DNA of 64,000 bases from Micromonospora alfalfae (GCF_022230925.1 NZ_JAKKFH010000001.1:186001-250000); one strand, 5' to 3'; shown: positions 43,823 to 53,069, counted from the first letter of the stretch. Notes: a model not told the origin generated them from the letters alone. Program-made: numbers and translations.

Positions 43823-45820
43823 TTAGGGGCGAGGACGGCGTTGGGCGAGGACGGCGAAGGCGGTCAGGGACTCGGGGTTGACCAGGGCGCCCTTCGCTGC
43901 GGCCTGGTCGACAGGGGTGCCGGTGAGGATCTTCTTGACCGGCACCTCCAGCTTCTTCGCCGAGAGGGTGCGGGGCACCGAACGCACCTGGTGGATCTCG
44001 TCGGGCACGTGCCGGGGTGAGAGCGCCGTGCGCAGTTCACGGCAGATCTTCGCGCGCATCGGGTCGTCCAACTCCAGACCCTCGGCCAGCACCACGAAGA
44101 GCAGCAGCTCACCTGCGCCGCCCTCGTCGTCCTCCAGGTGCACGACCACCGAGTCGAGCACCTCGTCGAGCCCTTCCACCACCGAGTAGAACTCGGCGGT
44201 GCCGAGGCGCACCCCACCACGGTTGAGGGTGGCGTCGGAGCGGCCGGTGATCACGCAGCCGCCCCGCTCGTTGATGGTGATCCAGTCACCGTGCCGCCAG
44301 ACGCCCGGGTAGACGTCGAAGTACGCCTCCGCGTAACGGGTGCCGTCCGGGTCGTTCCAGAAGCCCACCGGCATGCTCGGCATCGGTTCGGTGATCACCA
44401 GCTCGCCGAGTTCGCCGATGACCGGCGTGCCGTCGGCGGAACGCGCCTCCACCTTGGCGCCCAACGCCCGGCAGGCGATCTCACCGGCGTACACCGGCAG
44501 CAGCGGCACCCCGCCGACGAAACCGGTGCACACGTCGGTGCCCCCGGAAAGCGACTGGAGCTGGACGTGGTCGCCGACGGTCTCGTACACCCAGCGGAAG
44601 CCCTCGGCGGGCAGCGGCGCACCGGTGGAACCCACGCCGCGCAGCGCCGACAGGTCGGCGACCTCCCGGGGGACCAACCCGGCCTTACGGCAGGCCAACA
44701 GGTACGGCGCGGAGGTGCCGAAGTACGTCGTCCCGGTCTCCGCCGCCAGCCGCCACAGCCCGCCGAGGTCAGGCTCGGCCGGCCGGCCGGGCTCCGCCCG
44801 GACTCCCGGGTTGCCGTCGAAGAGCACGATGGCCGCCCCCACCGCCGGGCCGGAGACCAGGAAGTTCCACATCATCCAGCCGGTGGTGGTGAACCAGAAG
44901 AACCGGTCGGCCGGGCCCAGGTCGTGGTGCAGCGCGAGCATCTTCAGGTGCTCCAGCAGGATGCCGCCGTGGCCGTGCACGATCGGCTTCGGCAGCCCTG
45001 TGGTGCCCGAGGAGTACAGCACGTAGAGCGGGTGGTCGAACGGCACCGGCGTGAACGTCAACGGCTCGTCGGTGGGCGCGGCCAGTTCGGCCCAGCCCAG
45101 CGCGCCCTCGGGTGCGGGGCCCACCGGGTCGAGGTAGCCGATGCTGACGGTGTGACGCAACGACGGCAGGGCGGCCCGGATCGCCGCGACCTCGGCACGC
45201 CGGTCCACCGGCTTGTCGCCGTACCGGTAGCCGTCCACTGCGACCAGCACCGTCGGTTCGATCTGCTGCCAACGGTCAGTGACGCTACGGGTGCCGAACT
45301 CGGGCGCGCAGGACGAGAAGATCGCGCCGAGGCTGGCGGTGGCCAGCAGCAGGACGTACGTCTCGGCGATGTTCGGGGCGTACGCCGCCACCCGGTCACC
45401 GGCGGTGACGCCGAGCCGGCGCAACCCGGCCGACACCCGGCGGACCTGCTCGCGCAGCTCAGCGGCGGTCAGCGTGACCGGCGCCCGGGTCTGCCCGTGC
45501 GCGATGACCACCGGGTCGTCGTCGGCGCGGCCCGGCATCCGCAGCACGTTCTCGGCGTAGTTGAGCCTGGCGTCGGGGAACCAGCGCGCGCCGGGCATCC
45601 CCCGCTCGGCGAGGGTGGCGCTCGGCGGTGTGTGCGCGATCACCTCGAAGTGGTCCCAGACCGAGCGCCAGAACCCGTCCAGATCGGTGGTGGACCAGCG
45701 CCACAGCGCGTCGTAGTCGGCGAAGTCCAACCCGCGGTGCTCCCGCAGCCAGCGCAGGTAGGCACCGATCCGGGACCGCTCGCGTACGTCCGCCGGCGGC
45801 GTCCACAGCATGTCACCCAC
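43823..45820 (-). CDS. Acetoacetate--CoA ligase
   Basis: A ~665-residue AMP-forming ligase with the long N-terminal ACS-type domain, the phosphate loop YSSGTTGLPKP, the adenylation motif NRGGVRLGTAEFY and a C-terminal catalytic lysine in LSAKKLEVPVKK. Length and the FWFTTTGWMMWNFLVSG segment fit acetoacetyl-CoA synthetases. They activate acetoacetate with ATP for fatty-acid, polyketide or ketone-body use. GTG 45820 is preferred, with GGAGG 8 bases upstream; ATG 45811 is three codons downstream. Confidence 0.87.
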   Translation of the reverse strand: MGDMLWTPPADVRERSRIGAYLRWLREHRGLDFADYDALWRWSTTDLDGFWRSVWDHFEVIAHTPPSATLAERGMPGARWFPDARLNYAENVLRMPGRADDDPVVIAHGQTRAPVTLTAAELREQVRRVSAGLRRLGVTAGDRVAAYAPNIAETYVLLLATASLGAIFSSCAPEFGTRSVTDRWQQIEPTVLVAVDGYRYGDKPVDRRAEVAAIRAALPSLRHTVSIGYLDPVGPAPEGALGWAELAAPTDEPLTFTPVPFDHPLYVLYSSGTTGLPKPIVHGHGGILLEHLKMLALHHDLGPADRFFWFTTTGWMMWNFLVSGPAVGAAIVLFDGNPGVRAEPGRPAEPDLGGLWRLAAETGTTYFGTSAPYLLACRKAGLVPREVADLSALRGVGSTGAPLPAEGFRWVYETVGDHVQLQSLSGGTDVCTGFVGGVPLLPVYAGEIACRALGAKVEARSADGTPVIGELGELVITEPMPSMPVGFWNDPDGTRYAEAYFDVYPGVWRHGDWITINERGGCVITGRSDATLNRGGVRLGTAEFYSVVEGLDEVLDSVVVHLEDDEGGAGELLLFVVLAEGLELDDPMRAKICRELRTALSPRHVPDEIHQVRSVPRTLSAKKLEVPVKKILTGTPVDQAAAKGALVNPESLTAFAVLAQRRPRP

Positions 45821-45963
45821 TGCTCCACCCTCCCCCTGGCCCGACACGACACTGTGACTGGGCCGTGGCGCCATCTTGCCCTACCTCGAAGCGCCATTCT
45901 GCGCACCGGGTAGGCCAACCGACGCGTGCCCGTCCCACACTGCGACCCGCCACCTCATGTGGG

Positions 45964-46482
45964 TCAGCCGGCGCGGTGGGCCTGGATGGCGCGGCGGCGG
46001 GCGAGGCGGTGCGCGCGGCGGATCTCCGCCTCCTTGTACCGGCGCTCGTCCTCCGCCGTCTCCGGCAGCACCGGGCGGACCGCCCGCGGCGCCCCGCCCA
46101 CGTCCACGCCGACGAACACCAGGTACGCGGTGGCCACCCGAACCGGCGCGTCCTCGGCCGAGTCCCACCGTTCGGCGACCACCCGTACGCCCACCTCCAT
46201 GGAGGTCTGGCCGGTCCAGTTCACCTGGGCGTGCGCGTGCACCAGGTCGCCGACCCGGACCGCCTCGGAGAAGACGATCTCGTCGATCGCCGCTGTCACC
46301 GCGGTCCCGCCGCTGTGTCGGGCGGCAGCGGCCCCGGCCACGTCGTCGACGAACTTCATCAGAACCCCGCCGTGCACGGTGCCGTAGAGGTTGACGTCCA
46401 CCGCAGTCATGATCTTGCTGAGAGTGACGCGCGAGTACGACGTCGGCTTGCCGGTTGGAGCGGCGGAGAGGTGCTCAGTCAT
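45964..46482 (-). CDS. Acyl-CoA thioesterase (hotdog fold, YciA/Acot7-like)
   Basis: A 172-residue hotdog protein with the NLYGTVHGGVLMKFVDDVAG helix, including the acidic residue used by YciA/BFIT-type thioesterases. The strand TSMEVGVRVVAERWD and YLVFVGVD follow, and the C-terminal tail is charged (RRYKEAEIRRAHRLARRR). It hydrolyses acyl-CoA to free acid and CoA; chain-length preference cannot be read. It lies upstream of acetoacetate-CoA ligase on the same strand, 143 bp away. Confidence 0.87.
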   Translation of the reverse strand: MTEHLSAAPTGKPTSYSRVTLSKIMTAVDVNLYGTVHGGVLMKFVDDVAGAAAARHSGGTAVTAAIDEIVFSEAVRVGDLVHAHAQVNWTGQTSMEVGVRVVAERWDSAEDAPVRVATAYLVFVGVDVGGAPRAVRPVLPETAEDERRYKEAEIRRAHRLARRRAIQAHRAG

Positions 46483-46505
46483 GTCGAAAACGGTACGGTG
46501 CGCGG

Positions 46506-47177
46506 ATGCGACATCTCTGGAGCTTCCTCGCCGGGCTGGTGGTGGCGCCCATCACCTGGGTGCTGGTCACACTGGGGCAGGACGGGTCGAGCCGGACGGT
46601 CGACCGCTGGGTGGAGATCGGCACGTTCAACACCGCCAACCTGATCGAGCCGGCCGTGTACCTCGGTGTCGGCGGTGTCCTGCTGGGCCTGCTCGGCACG
46701 CTGCGCTTCTCGCCGTTGGGCCCGTTGGTGGCCGGTGCGCTGCTGGTCACCCCGTACATCGGGATGTTCGTGGCGCCCTTCTCGGTGCGGGACGCGATCC
46801 CGCACGAGTGGAAGGTGTTCGGCGATCCGTTGCCGCTGCGACTGCCAGTGGAGAACGGCACGCTCTTCCTGCTCGGCCTGCTGCTGCTGATGGCGACCTT
46901 CAGCCAACAGCGTTGGCGGCAGTGGCCGAGCCCGGCGACCGAACCCGCTGCGGCACCCGCCCCCGCGTCGGACGGAGGCCCCCGCAACGACGACTTCACG
47001 TTGACCGACTGGCCGGCCCCCGCGCCCGCCGAGCGTGACACCACGCCCCTCACTCTGGGTTACCCGGCCGACTCGACGCCGACCGAGCCGCTGCCCCGCC
47101 GGGTGGGTGGCGAATCACCCTGGTCCGCCCCACCGCGCGGCCAACCGCGCCCCGAGGACACCACCGAGATCCGCTGA
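46506..47177 (+). CDS. Predicted four-helix membrane protein
   Basis: A 223-residue protein with four hydrophobic segments: LWSFLAGLVVAPITWVLV, YLGVGGVLLGLLGTL, LVAGALLVTPYIGMFVAP and LFLLGLLLLMATF. A Pro/Ala-rich cytoplasmic-looking tail of ~85 residues follows. I recognise no family. The ATG at 46506 is only 23 bp from the divergent thioesterase start, so one or both transcripts may be leaderless. A strong hairpin terminator follows its stop. Confidence 0.65.
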   Translation: MRHLWSFLAGLVVAPITWVLVTLGQDGSSRTVDRWVEIGTFNTANLIEPAVYLGVGGVLLGLLGTLRFSPLGPLVAGALLVTPYIGMFVAPFSVRDAIPHEWKVFGDPLPLRLPVENGTLFLLGLLLLMATFSQQRWRQWPSPATEPAAAPAPASDGGPRNDDFTLTDWPAPAPAERDTTPLTLGYPADSTPTEPLPRRVGGESPWSAPPRGQPRPEDTTEIR

Positions 47178-47182
47178 TCGTC

Positions 47183-47215
47183 GGGGCGGGCCGGTGAACC
47201 GGCCCGCCCCTTTCG
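47183..47215 (+). terminator. Rho-independent terminator
   Basis: GGGGCGGGCCGG-tgaa-CCGGCCCGCCCC forms a perfect 12-bp GC stem, followed by TTTCGTCTCTT. It starts 5 bp after the stop of the membrane-protein gene. Confidence 0.85.
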
Positions 47216-47216
47216 T

Positions 47217-47297
47217 CTCTTCCGGGCTGATGCAGCGCGACCGCTCTTTTGGGCCGGTGCAGCGCGACCGCTCTTCCGGGCTAGTGCAGCGCGACCG
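47217..47297. repeat. 27-bp tandem repeat, three units, overlapping a gene's last codons
   Basis: Units at 47217-47243, 47244-47270 and 47271-47297 share CTCTT...GGGC...GTGCAGCGCGACCG-like sequence. The third unit includes the stop and last codons of the MFS gene. The array is a repeated copy of that gene's 3' end. Confidence 0.8.
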
Positions 47298-48573
47298 CCA
47301 GATCCGGGTCGACGCTGCCGAGGCTGGCACGGGGAACCACGAGGAGCATGACGATCAACGCGGCGGCCATGCCACCCGCTATGACGATCGCCATCGGTAC
47401 GCTCCCGGTGCCGAACAGACCGGCCAGTGGCGCCGACACCGCGCCGATGCCGAACTGCACCGCGCCGAGCAGCGCCGCAGCGGTGCCAGCGGCCTCGCTG
47501 TGCCGGCTCATGGCCAGCGCCGGCGCGTTCGGCAGGGCCAGGCCGGCGGCGGCCAGGACCAGCCACAGTGACGCGAGCAGCGTGCCCAGGCCGCCGACGC
47601 CGGTCGCCGCGAACATGATCAGCAGCAGGCCGGCCGCCGTTCCGGCGATCAGGGCGCTGACCAGAATCTGCTGCGGGGTGTAGCGGCGCAGCAGCCGAAC
47701 GTTGAACTGGGTGGCCCCGATCAGGCCCACCGCGCCGGCCCCGAAGGCGATGCCGAACTGCTGCTCGTCGAGGCCGTACTCCTGCTGGAGCACGAACGAC
47801 GAACCCGAGACGTACGCGAACAGGGCCGCCATCGCCAGCCCGGCGACCAGCACCAGGCCGACGAACGCCCGGTCGTTGACCAACCCCCGGTAGTCGCGCA
47901 GTGTGGCGCGTACCCCGCCGTGCCGCCGACGCGCCACCGGAAGGGTCTCCGGGAGCCGGAGAGCGGCCACGACGATCAGCAGCGCGCCCAGCACCGCCAG
48001 CGCCGCGAAGACGCCCCGCCAGTCGGTCCAGCTCAGCAGGCCGCTGCCCAGCGTCGGCGCGAGGATGGGCGCCAGGCCCATGACGAGCATCAGCCGGGAG
48101 AAGATCCGGGCGAAGGAGGCCCCGCTGAACAGGTCGCGGACCACTGCCGTCGCGACCACTGTGGCGGCGGCGACGCCGAGCCCCTGGAGTACGCGCAGCC
48201 CGCCGAGCACACCGATGTTGGGCGCGAAGACGCACAGCACGGACGCCACGATGTGCGCGGCCAGCCCGGCCAGCAGCGGCACCCGCCGACCGACCACGTC
48301 GGAGAGCGGCCCGATCAGCAGTTGGCCCAGCGCGAGGCCGACCAGCGTGCCGGTCAGCGTCAACTGCACAGCGGTCTCGGTGGTCTCCAGGCCCGCCGTG
48401 ATGGCGGGTAGCGCGGGCAGGTACATGTCGATGGTCAACGGCCCGATCGCGATCAACGCGCCCAGCACGAGGACGAGTTGTGCCCGCTGACGGTTGGTCA
48501 TCAGGTCGCCGGGCAGCACTTCTTGCGCGACGGCGGAATCGCGTCCGGTCTTCTCCACCAACTGCTTCATCAT
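47281..48573 (-). CDS. Bcr/CflA-type MFS drug-efflux transporter
   Basis: A 430-residue, 12-helix major facilitator. It has DMYLPALPAI in TM1, GPLSDVVGRR in the TM2-3 loop, RVLQGLGVAA in TM4 and a drug-efflux look throughout. Bcr/CflA proteins export chloramphenicol-, bicyclomycin- and other drug-like molecules by proton antiport. The N-terminus has a short hydrophilic extension (MMKQLVEKTGRDSAVAQ) before TM1. Two adjacent ATGs (48573/48570) follow an AGAGAG region. The extreme 3' end lies in a 27-bp tandem repeat. Confidence 0.87.
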   Translation of the reverse strand: MMKQLVEKTGRDSAVAQEVLPGDLMTNRQRAQLVLVLGALIAIGPLTIDMYLPALPAITAGLETTETAVQLTLTGTLVGLALGQLLIGPLSDVVGRRVPLLAGLAAHIVASVLCVFAPNIGVLGGLRVLQGLGVAAATVVATAVVRDLFSGASFARIFSRLMLVMGLAPILAPTLGSGLLSWTDWRGVFAALAVLGALLIVVAALRLPETLPVARRRHGGVRATLRDYRGLVNDRAFVGLVLVAGLAMAALFAYVSGSSFVLQQEYGLDEQQFGIAFGAGAVGLIGATQFNVRLLRRYTPQQILVSALIAGTAAGLLLIMFAATGVGGLGTLLASLWLVLAAAGLALPNAPALAMSRHSEAAGTAAALLGAVQFGIGAVSAPLAGLFGTGSVPMAIVIAGGMAAALIVMLLVVPRASLGSVDPDLAVALH

Positions 48574-48820
48574 CTCGATCTCTCTGCGGGGCGCGTCGTC
48601 ACAAGCGGCGGCGCGGGGCGTCACCGCGACCGCGTGGACGTGGCGGCACGGTGTGGGATGGCCGACGGTGGGCAGCGTTGATGTGACGAGGCAGGGTCGT
48701 GGCGGGGGCGGCTGGGTGGGGCGATGATCCGAGGGTGATCCTCTCGCTCGGCAACACCTCGGCGGCGGGTGACGTTCCCGGTGTGTGGGGAGTCACCCCG
48801 CCCCGCCCACCCGATCCGAA

Positions 48821-48836
48821 TGTGACCGGGGTCACA
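48821..48836 (+). promoter_or_regulatory. CRP/FNR-type operator upstream of the ECF sigma operon
   Basis: TGTGACCGGGGTCACA matches the TGTGA-N6-TCACA consensus of CRP-family regulators exactly, with 7-base symmetric arms. It lies 45-60 bases ahead of the sigma-factor start codon. The rest of the 307-bp spacer shows no gene. Activation or repression cannot be told without a mapped transcription start. Confidence 0.6.
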
Positions 48837-48880
48837 GCGAGATCAGAACCGGGGCCGGGGTACGCGTCGTCTTGCCTGGT

Positions 48881-49432
48881 GTGAAACGAAGTCTGGACGG
48901 GCTCGACGAGGGTGAACTCCTTCGCCGCGTCGCTCGGGGCGACCGGCGCGCGTTCGACGCGCTGTACCGGCGTACCGCCCCGTGGTTGACAGCGCGACTG
49001 CGTCGACGCTGCGCCGACGAGGACGTGGTGGCCGAGGTGTTGCAGGAGACGTACCTGGCGGTCTGGCGGTCGGCCGGCAGCCAGGCTCAGTCCTCCACCT
49101 CCGGCAGCGCTGTGGGCTGGTTGTGGACGATCGCCGCGCACCGGCTGATCGACGCGTTCCGCCACCGGGCCCGACGGGAGCGGGTCCCGACGGTGCAGAC
49201 CTTCGAGACGGTGGCCCCGGCGGCCGAGGACGAGGCGCTGGCCGGCGGGATGGACGCCAACCTGGAGCGTGCCCTGCACGAGCTGCCGGCGGAACTCCGT
49301 CAGGTGCTGCGTTCGATGGTCCTCGACGGGTTGACCGCGCGGGAGACCGCTCTGCTGCTCGGCATGCCGGAGGGGACCGTGAAGACCCGGGCCCGACGGG
49401 CCCGAATCGCCCTCCGGGAGGCGCTGTCATGA
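48881..49432 (+). CDS. ECF-family RNA polymerase sigma factor
   Basis: A 183-residue sigma factor with region 2 (DRRAFDALYRRTAPWL, VVAEVLQETYLAVWRSAG, WLWTIAAHRLIDAFRHRAR) and region 4 (LHELPAELRQVLRSMVLDGLTARETALLLGMPEGTVKTR). GTG 48881 is the first reasonable start. Its stop overlaps the anti-sigma start (ATGA), the normal arrangement for a sigma/anti-sigma pair. It is likely autoregulated and may direct transcription of the downstream ABC genes. A CRP-type site lies upstream. Confidence 0.9.
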   Translation: MKRSLDGLDEGELLRRVARGDRRAFDALYRRTAPWLTARLRRRCADEDVVAEVLQETYLAVWRSAGSQAQSSTSGSAVGWLWTIAAHRLIDAFRHRARRERVPTVQTFETVAPAAEDEALAGGMDANLERALHELPAELRQVLRSMVLDGLTARETALLLGMPEGTVKTRARRARIALREALS

Positions 49433-50232
49433 CCACTCACCCGACGCCCACCCTGATCTCCCAGTACGCCTCCGGTGCTGCCGGTGTCGACGACACCACC
49501 ATCTGGGCGGTCGAGGCGCACCTGGAGACCTGCGCCGCCTGCCGAGCGGTGCTCACGGACGCCGTCGACCCGGGCACCCGGGACCTGCTGGACCGGGTGG
49601 CCGACGGCATCGCCACCGGAATCGCCACCGGCCCGCCTCCGGTGCCCCGTCGCCGGCTGCTGCGCACCGGGGTCGCCGCCCGGGTGCTGCCCTGGCTGGT
49701 CACCGCCACCGGGTTGATGCTGGCCGCGGTCCTGTTCGAGTGGACGTTCAACAGCCTGCCGTCGCTGGTGCTGCTGATCGCGCCAGTGGCGCCGCTGCTG
49801 CCGGTGGCCGCGGTCTGGAGCCGGCGCCTCGACCCGGCCTGGGAACTGACGGCCACCATGCCCCGCACCGGCCTGCCGCTGCTGATGCGTCGCACGTTGG
49901 CGGTGCTGTCGACGGTCATACCGGTGCTGGCGGTGGCGGGCTGGGTCACCGGTCACTCCCCCGGCCTCTGGTTGCTGCCCGCCCTGGGGTTCACCGCCGG
50001 CGCGTTGGCACTGGGCACCGTGGTGGGGGTCGACCGCGCCGCACTCGCGTTGACCGTCGTCTGGTCCACCGGTGTGGTCGTGCCGAGCCTCGCCGACGGG
50101 CGACTTCCGACGGTCCTCAGCGGCGGCAGCCTGCCGGGGTGGGCGCTCGCCACAGTGGCGCTGACGGCCGTCGTACTCGTTCGAGCCTGGCGACGGCCGC
50201 ACGAACCGCACCAGAACCTTCTGCACCGATGA
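49429..50232 (+). CDS. Membrane anti-sigma factor with zf-HC2-type N-terminus
   Basis: A 267-residue protein. Near residues 30-40 is EAHLETCAACRAVL, matching the second half of a zinc-binding HxxxCxxC anti-sigma motif. About six hydrophobic segments follow at ~85-255. It would hold the partner sigma factor at the membrane until a signal arrives. It overlaps the sigma gene and is followed 31 bp later by the ABC ATPase, suggesting that transporter or membrane state feeds into release. Confidence 0.82.
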   Translation: MTTHPTPTLISQYASGAAGVDDTTIWAVEAHLETCAACRAVLTDAVDPGTRDLLDRVADGIATGIATGPPPVPRRRLLRTGVAARVLPWLVTATGLMLAAVLFEWTFNSLPSLVLLIAPVAPLLPVAAVWSRRLDPAWELTATMPRTGLPLLMRRTLAVLSTVIPVLAVAGWVTGHSPGLWLLPALGFTAGALALGTVVGVDRAALALTVVWSTGVVVPSLADGRLPTVLSGGSLPGWALATVALTAVVLVRAWRRPHEPHQNLLHR

Positions 50233-50263
50233 CGAGATCGAGCCACTGCCGAATGGAGAGATC

Positions 50264-51067
50264 ATGATGCGTACGGTCAGCGTGGCCGAGACCGCCCCGT
50301 CCACCTACGCGTGGGCGGTGCACGCCGAGAAGTTGCAGGTCCGGGCCGGCCGGCACCTCGCCGTCGACCAGCTCGACCTGAGGTTGGGCACCGGTGTGCA
50401 CGGGCTGCTCGGCCCCAACGGCGCCGGCAAGACGACGTTGATGCGAGCCCTGGCCACCGTGTTGAAGCCGGCCGGTGGGCGGCTGGCCCTGCTCGGCGGC
50501 GAGGTCACCGGCAACGCCGACCTCCGCCAGGTACGCCGCGGCCTGGGCTACCTGCCGCAGCACTTCGGCTTCTACCCGCGCTTCACGGTCCGGGAGTTCG
50601 TCGAGTACATCGCCTGGCTCAAGGAGATGCCGAAGGCTGTCATCCCTGGCGCGGTGCAGCGGGCCGTCGAACGGGTGGGCCTGACGGAGCGCGCCGACTC
50701 CCGGATGAAGACACTGTCCGGCGGGATGCTGCGCCGCGCCGGCATCGCCCAGGCGATCGTCAACGACCCGGCGGTGCTGCTGCTCGACGAGCCGACTGTC
50801 GGCCTGGACCCGGAGCAGCGCCTCGACTTCCGCGAGCTGCTGCGGGAGATCGGCCTGGACAGCTGCGTACTCGTCTCCACCCACCTGGTCGAGGACGTCG
50901 CGGTGGCCTGCTCCGACGTGGTGCTGATCAGTGAGGGCCGGTTGGTGTGGCAGGGCACCACGGGGCAGTTGACCGAGCAGGGTGGGGCCGGCGACGCCGG
51001 TGACAGCGCCGCCGAACGTGGCTACTCGTCGGTGCTGCGCGCCTACCGTGAGCGGGTGTCGGCATGA
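50264..51067 (+). CDS. ABC transporter ATP-binding protein
   Basis: A 267-residue single-domain ATPase: Walker A GPNGAGKTT near 48-56, signature LSGGMLRR, Walker B LLLDEPTVGLDP and the switch STHLVED. It resembles the ATPases of ABC-2/bacitracin- or lantibiotic-type exporters. ATG 50264 has GGAG five bases upstream. The stop overlaps the start of the membrane partner (ATGA). Substrate unknown; an envelope-stress or antimicrobial export role would fit the sigma/anti-sigma context. Confidence 0.9.
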   Translation: MMRTVSVAETAPSTYAWAVHAEKLQVRAGRHLAVDQLDLRLGTGVHGLLGPNGAGKTTLMRALATVLKPAGGRLALLGGEVTGNADLRQVRRGLGYLPQHFGFYPRFTVREFVEYIAWLKEMPKAVIPGAVQRAVERVGLTERADSRMKTLSGGMLRRAGIAQAIVNDPAVLLLDEPTVGLDPEQRLDFRELLREIGLDSCVLVSTHLVEDVAVACSDVVLISEGRLVWQGTTGQLTEQGGAGDAGDSAAERGYSSVLRAYRERVSA

Positions 51068-52452
51068 CGGGACGCATCCTCCGCATCGAACTGCGCCGCT
51101 CGGCGGCGCTGGGCACCGCCCTGTTGATACTGGTGAGCGGCGCGGTGTTGCTGCTGTCGTCCACCCAGTTCTTCGCGGGGCGCTGGATGCAGCTGGCGGT
51201 GATGGCCCGGTCGCTGCTGATGGTGCTGCTGCCGCTCGCGCTGGCCGGCGGGGCGTGGATGGGCCGGCGCGACGCGCGCCACCGCGTCAACGAGTTGTTC
51301 GCCAGCACCGTGCGGCCTCGGTGGCAGCGCGTCGCCCCGACCGCCGGCGCTCTCGCGGTCTCGGTGGTGACCGCGTACCTCCTGGTCTTCCTCATCGCGG
51401 CCGGATGGGTGGTGCCGACGTCGAACTACTTCCCGAGCGCGACGATCGTCGTCGTCGCGGTCGGCATTCCGGCGCTGATCGCCGCTGGTTGGCTGGGCAT
51501 GGCCGCCGGCCGAGCCGTACCCCGGGTGATCACCGCGCCGGTCCTCGCCGTGGTCGGCTTCGTCCTGGTGGGGCTGGTGCCGGAGTTGGCCACGTCGCCC
51601 GCCACGGGCCCGGGCCTCACGCAACTCCCCCCGGAGCCGGCGGCCGTGCTGCTCGTGCCGGCGATCACCGGCCTGGACGACTTCCAGACGATCGCGACGC
51701 GGGTCAGCCTGCTCCAGGCGCTGTGGCTGGTGTCCCTCGCCGCGACCGGCCTGCTGCTGCTCGGCGCGGTGCGGCGCCGCGCGATCGCGTTCGCAGTGCT
51801 GCCGGCGCTGCTCGGCGTCGCGGTAGCGCTGCCACTCCTGCCCGTCGGCGGAATCCGCGGGGCGGCTGTCGTCGACCCGGTCGCCATCGAGCTGGTCTGC
51901 GACAACGACGGCCCGCAGGTCTGCGTGACGCGGGCACACGCCGGGCTGCTGCCCGCCGTCGTCGGCCCCGCCCGCCAGGCGCTCGACATGATGGCGGCGA
52001 AGCTGCCCAACGCACCGGTCCGGGCGGTGGAGACCCAACAGGTCACTTACTGGGGGCAGCCGGACCTGGATGCCGGACCGGTCCGACACTCCGCCGACAC
52101 GATCGTCTTCGACACCCCCACCATCGACCGCGTCGGCCGCGCCGACCTGTCCGGCGACTACTTCCTGCCGTCCCTGCTGGAGGCCGCCTGGCAGCAGGAG
52201 TGCGGCGACCAGTCGATTCGGGGCGACGTGTACCGGGCCCGGATGGTCGCCGCCGCCTGGCTGACCGGTCGACCGCCGGCCCCGCAGACCGGATGGGCAC
52301 CCGAGGAGATGGCGCTGCTGAAGAGCGCGTACCAGTCGCTGGTGAGCCTGCCGGAGGTCGAGCAACGACGTCGGATGGCGGCGGTACGCGAGGGCGTACT
52401 GGCCTGCCGGGACGACGAGCTGGTGGCGATCCTGCCGGGAGATCAGCAGTGA
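51064..52452 (+). CDS. ABC-transporter membrane protein with a large soluble C-terminal domain
   Basis: A 462-residue protein. The first ~265 residues hold about six membrane segments. The remaining ~190 residues are soluble and include CDNDGPQVCVTRAHAGLLP and TQQVTYWGQPDLDAGP, plus paired cysteines (ACRDDE near the end). I recognise no named domain, though similar proteins sit in sigma-linked ABC operons of other actinobacteria. If the tail faces outside it could bind substrate or sense a signal; its topology is not certain. It overlaps both neighbours. Confidence 0.65.
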   Translation: MTGRILRIELRRSAALGTALLILVSGAVLLLSSTQFFAGRWMQLAVMARSLLMVLLPLALAGGAWMGRRDARHRVNELFASTVRPRWQRVAPTAGALAVSVVTAYLLVFLIAAGWVVPTSNYFPSATIVVVAVGIPALIAAGWLGMAAGRAVPRVITAPVLAVVGFVLVGLVPELATSPATGPGLTQLPPEPAAVLLVPAITGLDDFQTIATRVSLLQALWLVSLAATGLLLLGAVRRRAIAFAVLPALLGVAVALPLLPVGGIRGAAVVDPVAIELVCDNDGPQVCVTRAHAGLLPAVVGPARQALDMMAAKLPNAPVRAVETQQVTYWGQPDLDAGPVRHSADTIVFDTPTIDRVGRADLSGDYFLPSLLEAAWQQECGDQSIRGDVYRARMVAAAWLTGRPPAPQTGWAPEEMALLKSAYQSLVSLPEVEQRRRMAAVREGVLACRDDELVAILPGDQQ

Positions 52453-53063
52453 GGTGGCTTCAGCTTCACCTGCGCTCCCGCCGGGTGCCCGTCGCCCTGA
52501 CCACCGCGACCTCGTTGATCGCGCTGACCTGGGCCCTGTCGCTGGCCTACACCGACTCCACGACGATCAGCGCAAGGACGGCCAGCCTCGTCATCATGCT
52601 GGCGGTGGTCGCTGTCGGCACCACCCTCAACGGCGCCGACGACGCCCTGGACCACACGATGGCGGTCAATTGGCCGGTACGCCGTGCCGGGCACCTGCTG
52701 CTCGCCGCCGCCGCGATCACCGGGCTGCTGTCCCTCAGCATGATCACCGACACGCGCTACGAACCGTTCTCCCTCGTGCTGCGCAACACTGCGGGGCTGC
52801 TCGGGCTCACCGCGCTCGGCGCCACGGTGCTGGGTGCCGCCCTGGCCTGGATCGCCCCACTGATCTGGACCCTCATCGCGGTGCTGCCGATGATGGGGCC
52901 CAGCCAGGATCTGAAGATGCAGGTTGTCGGCTGGCTGATCCAACCCGCCGGGACCACCAGCGCCACCGCGTGCGCGGCCATCCTGGCGGTGACGGGTCTG
53001 CTGGCGTACGCCCTGCGGGGTTGCCCCGTGCGGCCGGTGAGCGAGACGGCCCCCAACCGGTGA
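52449..53063 (+). CDS. Small ABC-associated membrane protein
   Basis: A 204-residue protein with about six hydrophobic segments (VALTTATSLIALTWALSLAY, LVIMLAVVAVGTTL, LLLAAAAITGLLSLSMI, LTALGATVLGAALAWIAPLIW) and almost no soluble parts. It is probably the second membrane component of the exporter. GTG 52449 overlaps the preceding stop (GTGA). A perfect 15-bp hairpin follows its own stop and closes the five-gene operon. Confidence 0.65.
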   Translation: MRWLQLHLRSRRVPVALTTATSLIALTWALSLAYTDSTTISARTASLVIMLAVVAVGTTLNGADDALDHTMAVNWPVRRAGHLLLAAAAITGLLSLSMITDTRYEPFSLVLRNTAGLLGLTALGATVLGAALAWIAPLIWTLIAVLPMMGPSQDLKMQVVGWLIQPAGTTSATACAAILAVTGLLAYALRGCPVRPVSETAPNR

Positions 53064-53069
53064 CGGGCG

